Below are positions 55,515-64,000 of a stretch of 64,000 nt of DNA, in pieces. This DNA is from Punctularia strigosozonata HHB-11173 SS5. Its lineage: Eukaryota; Basidiomycota; Agaricomycetes; Corticiales; Punctulariaceae. Below the pieces are notes generated by a model. It was not told the DNA's origin. It saw nothing but the letters and a program-made list of their open reading frames with translations, and searched no databases. Each line of letters starts with the position of its first letter. Position 1 is the first letter of the stretch. Both the position numbers and the translations under genes were made by a program. The stretch is from contig NW_006767435.1 of NCBI RefSeq assembly GCF_000264995.1, positions 2,458,489-2,522,488 on the forward strand, written 5' to 3'.

Positions 55515-56940
55515 ATGCACCTTTCCTTTCCCTTGAATCAGCTCCGAGACGCTCCTGTGAGGCTTTGCGTCAAGGAGCTCGGAGATGGGCTGTCCATTGA
55601 ATACACGACTACGACCAAATCATTTCCTATGACCGACAGCCAATGCGATTGCGCTTGCGCAGTCAATGTCGAGTTCATACACGACGGAAATCGTGTTTTC
55701 TTCACCATGTCGGCGACTCAAATGGCTCGCTCTATCCCGCATCAGTCTCTCGTGAATGCTGGAGATGTGTCGTCAGATTCTAGTTGAGTCACTGACTCGT
55801 CGATGGTATCCTTCACTTACTCCGTCTTCTGATACGCTCTTGTAGACTACCAAGACTTGGAAACGTCAAGTAAAGCTACAAACTGCAGTCTGCCGGCGAG
55901 CAACGTCGCAGAGGATGGTCCACATCCAAACGGTGCGCTTGCATGGTCATCCACAAATGAAGTTCCCACTGATCTTCATTCCGCAGATTCAGCGGACAGA
56001 ATGACGGGCTCGATGTATGATTCCGAGATGGCTCCCGTATTAGAATTGGCTACGAATGACGTGGGCCTCAAGTACGACGATCAAACGGGTAGTGCGCAAG
56101 GCCTCATTCAGGGTACTCGCCCCTCTACTACTCACTCCGTCCGCAGGGTGTACTGATAACAAGGACCTTTCCTAGGCAGCGATTCGGTGACCTACTCTCC
56201 CTTCATTACTAAATCTCTCCCTAATATCAACATGGACATGGCGCCGAGCGTCAATTCCTCGAGCGACGAGCCCGGAGATATATCCAGTTCGTCTTCGTTC
56301 AATATTACAATTTCTCCGCCTTCATCGCTAACCGCGTGCCAAAGATTTCGATGTTCCGCAAACTTGGTTTACGGATTTGATGCAATTAGCCGGAATGCCA
56401 TCCATGCCAGAGAATTCTATATTCGCTTTTCCAGAAGTAGGAACTACATCGCCCCTCGATGATGCAGTTCTTTCAGACCACGACCAGTCTAGTAATACAC
56501 CCGGGTGTTCGCCGACAACCCCTCTAGAAGACATGGACTCCATGACTCCGGAGGCCGACCCCGCTGTCGGCACTCGTCGACGCCCGCGACCGCGTCGTAT
56601 CCTTTGTCTTCATGACGGCTGCAAGCGACGATTCACGTCGGAGTATACACGCACGGTCCATATGAAGACGCACGGTCCCAAATTACCCCGCAAGAAACTC
56701 ATGTGCTCTAGCGGGTGCGATGAGACCTTTTCAAGGTTCTTGACTTCTGACTCCTATGATACTGCCATATGTCTAAATCTTCTTAGACAGCACGACCGGC
56801 TCCGACACGAGGTGATTCGACACGGTCGAGAATGTGAACATGTGTGCAAAACCTGCTTCAAATTCTTCTCCAACGCCACCACGCTCAACGCACATAAGTG
56901 CCGTGGGCCTGGAGAAGGAAGAACTTTGCGGTACAGATAA
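55515..56940 (+). CDS. C2H2 zinc-finger transcription factor, candidate cluster regulator
   Basis: Start MHLSFPLNQLRDAPVRLCVK at 55515; stop 56940. The first exon ends at 55782 (A/GTTGAG) and the next starts at 55846. Other introns seen are 56336-56389 and 56736-56786; one near 56150-56175 is unsure. The N-terminal two thirds are acidic and Ser/Asp-rich (SSDEPGDISSSSSFNITISP, TPEADPAVGTRRRPRPRR), typical of an activation region. The C-terminus has three finger-like units: CLHDGCKRRFTSEYTRTVHM (ending HMKTH), CSSGCDETFSRQHDRLRHEV and CKTCFKFFSNATTLNAHKC. Spacing fits C2H2 (or C2HC at the end) fingers. It presumably acts in the nucleus on nearby promoters; the link to the terpene genes is positional inference. 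Confidence 0.78.
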
Positions 56941-59025
56941 GGTGAGATTCGCAACCGATTCAATTCATGGCATAGTTACGAATGGCAGGACCCACAGAGC
57001 GCTTTGAACGCCCAGGAGTCGACTGAGCACTGTACGATAGATATTCTTAGAAACACCACGATACAAGACGCATACGCATGCGATTTAGATAGGCTTCCCC
57101 ATGCCAAGGGGCGGTCGTCCCCGGCAGCGCCGGCGATGAATGTGATTATGTGTTTTATGTTTTGATTATACGCAGTTCTCCATACAGATCTGGTTTTTGA
57201 TACAGGGTTCAGGTTTGGAGGGGCTTGATAGAGGGTGAAAGGATAAGTACGACGGCATGCCACCGCAGATACGTGCAGTAAATACTCCGTTACAGGAACG
57301 TGTATGAATCCCGGTTTCCGGTTTCAGCGCCTTCAACCGACAATTTGAACTCGTCTTCGTTCTATGAGTCACCACTGCGAATGCCACCGGTATCGGCAAT
57401 TAGAGTGTATCTGCAGCTGGTAAAAGATCGCCGTCATGGTAAAGATCCACACCGTGATAGGAAAATTTGAGAGCTCCACGGGCACTGAGAAAGGCATCGC
57501 GGCGAGGCGAAAGTGGTCCGTGTGCGGGCTAATATTCAACGGAATTGCCCGGTATAGCTACATGCTCCATGATTTGTGGGGATGCACCTACTTGCAAAGG
57601 GAAAATGGAAAATGGAAAAGGTCTTGACCTCCCGTGTTGTGGAGCAGAGGGATCGGCGCACTGGCGATGCGGTGCACGGTAAGTTTCGGGCGTCCGCGGG
57701 GTAATGTTGGGATGACACTTCCGCTTTAGTATTATCCGCTTTAAGTAGAGTTATGTACGTGGCACAGATATGTACAAGGATATGCTAATCATCACGAATA
57801 TTCTTGGCGATAACGCATATTCGTGTACATATCTACAGTGAGAAAATAACTGACCTCCGCGTGTGTGGCGATTTTGGGCGCGGCAGATACAGTACCCGAC
57901 CAGTCCTTTGTACACCAAAAATGTAATTTGACCATTACTCCATGTCCTCCCATTCATACCTTGTAAAAGCTATCTCATATGATGCACATTGTGCTTCTGC
58001 ACAAACTCAGCATACTGTTATGGCTTGCAATGTGTTGAGGAGCTGTGTGGATGCCGATTACTGGCTGTCACACGCTTAAGACAAAAACTATTCATTTGCA
58101 CACCGGCTATGTCACGCCGGCCTCTGCCAAAACGGCTGTCACGGCTACCATATTTGGAAGCCAAGATGGCTGTGCGACTCAAATCTGTCACACTTTCCCC
58201 GTCGTTTCGGCTGTTTTGCACATGGTTTGCACCCTGGTGGACGTAGTTCCGCATTGATGTCCACATAAGAGTACGGAAAATATGCCTTGGGTACACTTGG
58301 TTGATACAAGGAGCTGCGGTTGTCAGTAGACTCCGCAATCGTAGCTCTACATACAACGTGCAAGGAGCAGAAATTTGGTCAGAATGGGACTTCACGCATT
58401 CTGGACAGTCTTACAATTAATCGAGTCGATAAATCGCATCCCATGCAGTATCAAATATTGTAGCCAGCATGTATATTAACTATATGGTACTGTAGTTCGA
58501 AGAGGAAGTAGCTAATTCTGAGCGAGGGGAGCCAGATCAAGGCAGGTGTACAAGTGACTGGTACTGTACAAGTGACTGATCGGGCACTGTACACTCTATT
58601 GCGACTTCGGCGGAGAAGCCATGTGAAGGGCAACACTATGGCCTCAGCGAAATCGTCATGAGGAGGGTGAGTAACGTTAGCGGCTGGCACGAGGAAGTTA
58701 AGATAGGGCTCATTCCGTCTCCCGGGATAGTACGCATGCCTTTGATTGGCCCGGAGGCCAAGGCCGATCTTACGCAAACAGCATGAATACAAGTATCGGC
58801 GGCCTTGTGTATTGCGCCGGGTCAGTCAGCGTTGCAACTGTCGGCGCATTGCCATACTGAGGGAGGTACGATATGCGATTCATTTCAATACATCTGGAAC
58901 GCTACATGTACGACCGAGGTTTCCGCCAAATCGTTGACCTCGCCAACAAGGGTCGCATAGATTGGAGTGTCGGCGATCAGTTGCAGGTGGGCCTTTAGCA
59001 AATATTCAGTATGGAAAGGACGAAA
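56941..59025. other. 2.1 kb without a recognised gene, containing a hairpin
   Basis: No protein recognised on either strand. Direct repeat TGTACAAGTGACTG occurs twice at about 58544-58577. An inverted repeat lies at 57766-57834. Confidence 0.45.
57766..57834. repeat. 69 bp inverted repeat (hairpin)
   Basis: Left arm AGATATGTACAAGGATATGC and the reverse complement of the right arm AGATATGTACACGAATATGC agree at 18 of 20 positions, around a loop of about 29 nt. Confidence 0.7.
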
Positions 59026-59669
59026 CTAAGAATTGATAGGGACCTCGACGCTGGCGTAACCCCTAACGGCAAAATAGAGTTGGTCATCTTCACGCGTAAT
59101 ACCGACCGCCCCTTGCGCTCCTTCAGACCCATAGAACATGTCCCATATTTTTGCCAACCTGAACGGCAAACCTGTGAGGGGAGTGTCACAGAGACAAGAG
59201 AAACCGTACCCTTGGCGGTTTTCGGGTCTTCTAAGGCGTACAGTTGCGACTTCACAAACAGGAGAGTCGAATGACGGGCGCGGCCCCGTCGTCGCCGGTA
59301 GAGCAATGGACGGGAACGGGATATGATACACCTTGGCGTTGGCCGGGTCGGCAATCTTTCGAAGGACGTCGGCGACGGGCTCGGGAATAGAGCCGGGGGT
59401 ATTTTGATGCCAAGCCGTCGACTCTAGAGACCAATTGTCGATGTGAATATGGAAGCGCGGTACAAAAGGAACTACGAACCGACTACCAACCACAGGATCT
59501 TCGCACCGTGGGGGCCGGGTTCGACCTGCAGCCCGGCATAGGTGGCAATAGTGCCGGGCGCGCTGGCCGCAGCGTGAGCAACAGACTTGATGGCCTGGTC
59601 CGGGGCGTGCGCGTCGCTGGAGGTGAACGAGAGGACAAATATCGATGAGAGATCTGGAGAACGAGACAT
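59026..59669 (-). CDS. Dimeric alpha/beta-barrel (ABM-like) protein
   Basis: Coding sequence complement(join(59026..59423, 59480..59669)), 195 aa. Segments: SSIFVLSFTSSDAHAPDQAI, IATYAGLQVEPGPHGAKILW, then across a 56 nt intron LVVESTAWHQNTPGSIPEPV. Two halves of similar rhythm (strand-helix-helix-strand with ALPATTGPRPSFDSPVCEVA and QGAVGITREDDQLYFAVRGY) suggest a duplicated antibiotic-biosynthesis-monooxygenase/EthD-like ferredoxin fold, as found in many fungal proteins. No signal peptide. Members can be cofactor-free oxygenases or non-catalytic binding proteins; neither is proven here. It faces SDR-2 across 527 bp, inside the terpene neighbourhood. Family call is by pattern memory only. 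Confidence 0.65.
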
Positions 59670-60196
59670 GGTGATGAGCGAGGGGCGAACCAACTGAAAT
59701 CCAGAGCCATGACCCACAGAGATAAATACCCGGCTAGCGCAGGTGAGATGACCTCTACCGCGTCCGTTGTGCCATATCGTCGAGAACACCAACGTCAACG
59801 TTTTGAGCCATAGCCACAACATGGCCAGTAGTCGTGACACGGCCGTTGAGTGACCATGTAGCCATCGCGAACGACTTGCCCTTTCCGATCGCGCTGCGAA
59901 AAACAATTAAAACAAATTGGCTTATCATGAAGACGTCATGACGTTCAGCTACTTCAGGAGAGACCGGGGGTGGATGAGGCAGAGATATTGCCGTCTAAGG
60001 GAGGCATTGCCGCCGGTTGCCGAAGGTGCTCCGGTGACTATCTGACCTACCGTGGTTGTCCGGAACAACTGACTTCGTGGAACGTCATCCAAGACGCCGT
60101 TCTCATAGCTTTCACAGGACCGCGGTTCTATGGCTCAGTCAGCATGATATACAAGTAGCTGTACGCCAGCCATTCCAACTCGATCTCATCTTCAAC
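59670..60196. promoter_or_regulatory. Divergent promoter, ABM-like gene / SDR-2
   Basis: About 527 bp between divergent starts. No repeated motif recognised. Confidence 0.4.
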
Positions 60197-61255
60197 ATGG
60201 CTCCCCGCGTATGGCTCAGTGAGTGGTGCATCATGTCCGTAGAGTTGCCTCGTCCACTAACTCGCATATCGTCAAGTCACTGGCAGCTCTGTCGGTTTTG
60301 GTCGCTTGCTGACAGAGTTGGTGCTTTCGAAAGGAGAAATCGTCGTCGCGACGCTCCGCAAGCCGGAAATCCTGGCCGATCTTGCGGCCAAATATCCGCC
60401 GTCGCAGCTCCTTGTCGTTAAATTGGATGTCACCAACGAGGAAGATGTCGATGCTGCGTTCGCGAAGGTGAAAGAAACGTTCGGCCGCCTCGACATTGTG
60501 GTCAATAACGGTCGGTCATCGGGCTTCCAAATAATACCGCGATATTGACAATCCCTTGACAGCCGGTTATGGACTTCTCGCCGAGATCGAGGGGACACCG
60601 CTTAATCTTGCTCGTACCATGTTCGAGGTCAACTTCTGGGGCGCCGCCAACATCGCACGCAGGGCGGTTGAGTTCTTCCGCGATGTAAACAAGCCGCAGG
60701 GTGGTCGCCTCCTGCACCTCACCTCGATCGTCGCCCTCCAGTCGCAGCCCGGGAACGGATACTACAGCGCTAGCAAGTGCGGTAAGCAGCTTCGTGATCC
60801 TTGTCCAGCCGGACAATCAGCTGACATCTTCTTTAGCGTCCGATGGGCTGATCGAGGCATTCGCAAAGGAGATCGATCCGTCGTGGAACATCAAACTCAC
60901 GCTCATCGAACCAGGCGCGTTCCAGACTCGCGGCACAAGCCCAGAGTCTCTTGTCTCCGCACCCCAGCACCCGGCGTACACGTTCCCTGGCTCCATTACG
61001 AAGGCAGTGCGCGACTACGTGCCAGTAGCGACCTTGCCTGGTGATGCAGAGAAGCTCGTTCACGCACTCTACGCGATCGCGAATGAGAAGGACACCCCGC
61101 TGCGTGTGCCCCTCGGCGACGACGCCGTGAACGCAGCACTTTCGAAGGCGAAGAGCCTCAAGGCAGACGCTGAGCGAGTGCAGAAGGCGGAGTATGCGCA
61201 GGACCTCCTCCTTGACACTCCAGGTGGAACGGAGCCCCCGGGCTGGCGTCAGTAA
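60197..61255 (+). CDS. Short-chain dehydrogenase/reductase (SDR-2)
   Basis: Coding sequence join(60197..60218, 60277..60510, 60563..60781, 60837..61255), 297 aa. MAPRVWLITGSSVGFGRLLT gives the TGxxxGFG cofactor motif. Then LLVVKLDVTNEEDVDAAFAK, LDIVVNNAGYGLLAEIEGTP, the Ser motif LLHLTSIVALQSQPGNGY, YSASKC (YxxxK), AKEIDPSWNIKLTLIEPGAF, and PGDAEKLVHALYAIANEKDT. It ends in TPGGTEPPGWRQ. First three exons are 22, 234 and 219 nt, exactly as in SDR-1 at 39.8-40.9 kb, and introns fall at the same codon phases, so it is a duplicate of that gene. NAD(P)-dependent; substrate unknown. It looks intact and marks the apparent right edge of the cluster. Confidence 0.9.
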
Positions 61256-61944
61256 GCGGCTCGCGGTAAAGAAGGGCCCAGATGGCGCAATCAGATGACG
61301 CGCTTCCATGTAATTGTCAGAAAGTGTTCGATTCGCTGGAAAACGAGCATGCCTTACCAGCCAAGCTATCTCTTTCAAGGAATGCACCAATGATCGTATT
61401 GACGTTATCGGTAAAGAGTCACTTGCTGCTATCTCCATTAAAAGCAAGGGGTAGCGGTCTAATCAAGCAGAAGTTGGCGGCTGCCATCCGTGATGAGAAA
61501 CCCGCAAGTTGATGTCCGCAACCTTCATGGTTCGGAATACGGTGCAGTACGTCAGAATACCAATTTTCTCGTGTGGTTGGTTTGCTCTCGTAGGAAGGAG
61601 GAGTCATCAATGTGAGGTCGCGTGTCGCCTGCTTCCCTTCGAACAAGGAAGGCAAAGAGACTCACATTTGACACCTGTGTATATAGGCCAGGTTGTTATA
61701 GGTTGGTAGCCAGTTTTCATGTACTTATACGTTCCAAAGGTTGTCGGTTATCGAATGTCCTCCTAACGCGCTGCAGGAAGAAAACCAGCAATATATCAGT
61801 GCGTAGCCCTGAAGCACTTCAGTCGGAATGCAGCAACATCATACAGTCGCGAATGCGACAAACAGGCTGAGGACCGGGGGGTAATTTCCACGCTCATGCC
61901 TAAACCTGACCCGGCTTCTGCCGCCCTGATTGAGCTCGATACAC
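61256..61944. other. Intergenic region, no gene seen
   Basis: About 690 bp between SDR-2 and the F-box gene; presumably the promoter of the latter. No other feature recognised. Confidence 0.4.
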
Positions 61945-63551
61945 ATGGAACTGACGGATACAGCAAGCTCCTTCGCCAGTCTTCCAGATGACATACTCTA
62001 CTGTATTTTCGCCCAGCTAACTCCTAAGGAAATCCTGCTGGTACGCCAGGTATGCCCCTCGCGCTCGCTGTTGGAACGTGCGGTGGCTTATCCAAACGCT
62101 CGCGCATCGCGTAGGCTTGTCGTCGGTTGAAAGATAGCACCTACCATAGAACCGTGTGGTTGACGCAGTACGCCAAGGAGTCACGTCGATACTCACTCGC
62201 TCCTCTGGGAAAAAGCGCTGGTGGCGTCGATGAACTGGAAAGCATCGTGCTCAGGGCGGTGCGCTTGCACGAGAAATGGACGTCTCCTTGCCCCCAACCG
62301 GTCTCGTCCCGGGAGTACACCCACCTCATCCCACGTGTACCGTTCGCATTGAAACTGACGCATGGACGGTGGCTATTTATCGGTGACTGCGATGGCCTGC
62401 GTTGCTACGACTTGGACCAACCCTCGCGTCCGGATCAAGCGCAGCCTTTGGCTTCATATCCCGGGCCTGTGCGTCATATAGAGTCCGAATATTGCTCGGA
62501 GAATGGGGAGGAGTATTTGCTAGTCGCTGCGTGCAAGATCAGTCTGACCTCTTCGAGCACGTACGTTCGCCTGTCCACGGATTTGCGAACGGTTCACTGA
62601 CCCTGATGATAGAAACATCCTGAAGATGCCCCTGACGAAAGATGGGCCTTTAACGTTCGAACACCTTCGACGTGTACCAACCCCCGGTTGGAATGTGCGG
62701 CTTTCACCCAAGGGATTCCTGCTAATGTGGACTTCTGCGACCATGACTCTCCACGACGTCTCGACAGGCGTTGTGTATGGGTTCACGCCGACCGCAAGAC
62801 ACGTGGTGCGTACGAGGCTGTCATCGAGATTTTGATATGACCTGATCATTTCCTACAGCTCAGTGCAACTGGTCTGGCTCCGCTTCCCGTAGTGCACAAT
62901 ACCACATGCGCGCTGTTTGACACCCATGTTATCACAGTTAGGATGGGCTCCAGCGGCACTGTGATCGAGGCTTGGCCGCTTCCATCGGAACGCAAGATTC
63001 CCTCCGCAAACACGCCTTCTGGCAATGACTCGCCTTCAATTCAACCATCCCACTTGATGCTACTGTCATCTCACGCCACTGTTGATACCTTTCTCTCAGC
63101 AGAGTATATTCAAGCCAGGGACGAAATACGTTTGACATGCTGTTGGAGGCCCCCGATGGCTACGGACCCTAGTCGCGATACCCTGGTCTTGGACGCGTTA
63201 ACCCTTTGCCGATATCCCGAACCACCGACAGTTCCTGACGCGGTCGGATTCTCCACCTCGCTCGCGACACAACGTACAGAAAGGTACATCTGGGCGGTCA
63301 CTTCGGCGATTTCCCCAAGAAGCGGCATTATGCACGCTGTCGGCTGCGCGTCTACGCGTGCGGGAGGGGATGTTGTTGCCCTCACCTTCGACGTTGACGC
63401 GCCATCTCGTGACGATAGGATTGTTGTCAGAGATCTGGGTATCAAGCTTAACCAGGACGTGATTGGCTACGTCTTCGACCCTCTCAGAGGTCGCTTATGC
63501 TTCGAAGTAACTGGCGCGTGCAATACCATACGAGTAGTAGACTACGTGTAG
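61945..63551 (+). CDS. F-box protein with beta-propeller-like C-terminus
   Basis: Coding sequence join(61945..62049, 62115..62560, 62613..62805, 62859..63551), 478 aa. The F-box lies at the N-terminus: SLPDDILYCIFAQLTPKEIL, LVRQACRRLKDSTYHRTVWL (acceptor at 62114 restores ACRRL). F-boxes bind Skp1 in SCF ubiquitin ligases. The remaining 400 residues have repeated strand-like blocks (THGRWLFIGDCDGLRCYDL, GWNVRLSPKGFLLMWTSATM, TLHDVSTGVVYGF, DVIGYVFDPLRGRLCFEV), reminiscent of a degenerate propeller for substrate capture, as in the large F-box families of mushrooms. An alternative start 15 nt upstream (61930) is in frame. It is probably unrelated to the terpene cluster. Confidence 0.82.
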
Positions 63552-63775
63552 ATGATGTGTAATAGCGTAGCTGCTTGCCATAGATCCTGACGGGGAACGT
63601 ACGGCAGTTCCCGATCCGTACGCCTGCGGAGGCGCCGGGCTGACTCCTCGCGAGACCACCATGAGTGTCTTGACGCGTCGCGTCTCTGCGTATTAGGGTG
63701 CATGCTCCTTGGCTTTGCTCCACCGCAACGACTGCTGCTCAGCTTGGGTCTAGGTCTCTACATCCGTTGTCTTGC

Positions 63776-64000
63776 ATGCCAACTACGCGCTCCGCCCAGC
63801 GCGCCGAGGACGCAGTGCACGCGCAGTCTCTGGTCCGCTTCAACAGTACGCTCGAAGAGGTCACTCAAACGTCATCGACGCGTTCGCGCACCACCAAACG
63901 GAAGGCGGACGGGTCTCCTGTCAAGGGCACGCCGAAAAGGAGCCGCGCCGGAAACGAGGACGCGGCTGCATCTCCAAAGAGCATACTGAAGCCTTCTCCT
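63776..64000 (+). CDS. Start of a basic Ser/Lys/Arg-rich protein, cut by the window end
   Basis: An open frame from ATG at 63776 runs to the last base without a stop (75 codons). It begins MPTTRSAQRAEDAVHAQSLV and continues with basic patches (RSRTTKRKADGSPVKGTPKR) and SPKSILKPSP. Such Lys/Arg-Ser-Pro heads are common in nuclear and DNA-handling proteins, but the domain that would identify it lies outside the window. It is about 225 bp downstream of the F-box stop. Confidence 0.6.
   Translation, partial: MPTTRSAQRAEDAVHAQSLVRFNSTLEEVTQTSSTRSRTTKRKADGSPVKGTPKRSRAGNEDAAASPKSILKPSP

Noticed and set aside
58544-58577. Direct repeat TGTACAAGTGACTG
   Set aside because: Two 14 bp copies alone do not support an element or a regulatory call.

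Overview
This window looks like nuclear DNA of a filamentous basidiomycete, probably an Agaricomycete. The genes carry many GT-AG introns of about 48-75 nt with short exons. The protein families are typical mushroom ones: P450s, secreted BBE-like FAD oxidoreductases, a Cop-type sesquiterpene synthase, an SSU1 sulfite pump and a fungal complex I 21.3 kDa subunit. The species cannot be named from the sequence. Exon joins given below were worked out by hand from reading frame and splice sites; most sum to an exact multiple of three.

Region 1 (1-4.6 kb) is degraded. It has a GC-rich array of hairpin-forming repeats, the RRM end of a Puf/Jsn1-like gene that stops abruptly at an AT-rich block, a decayed fungal transcription factor gene and an intron-containing tRNA-His-like gene.

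Region 2 (4.6-27.7 kb) is mostly housekeeping: an eIF5-mimic/BZW protein, a secreted thaumatin-like glycopeptide, a small basic protein, a Tat-SF1/CUS2 splicing factor, a complex I 21.3 kDa subunit, a UPF0643 protein, type II PI 4-kinase LSB6, two large low-complexity proteins of unknown function and a secreted I9 protease-inhibitor-like protein. An SSU1 sulfite exporter and an ETHE1-like persulfide dioxygenase lie head to head. The 758 bp between them holds seven copies of a near-palindromic ATTCSGAAT motif, which suggests a sulfide-to-sulfite-to-export module under shared control.

Region 3 (27.7-31.3 kb) holds a damaged P450 gene between two arrays of GTGGGTGAT/ATCACCCAC motifs. It contains a 412 bp run of N flanked by two nearly identical 483 bp copies, which is almost certainly a failed contig join rather than a real duplication.

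Region 4 (31.6-61.3 kb) looks like an uncharacterised terpenoid biosynthetic cluster: one sesquiterpene synthase, three P450s (a fourth, damaged, lies just outside), three BBE-like FAD oxidoreductases, three short-chain dehydrogenases, a dimeric alpha/beta-barrel protein and a C2H2 zinc-finger protein that could be the local regulator. A FAD oxidase/P450/SDR trio occurs twice, and the two SDR paralogues share identical first, second and third exon lengths. A MITE-like element, two hairpins and a small tandem repeat lie between the genes. An F-box protein and the start of a basic protein close the window.
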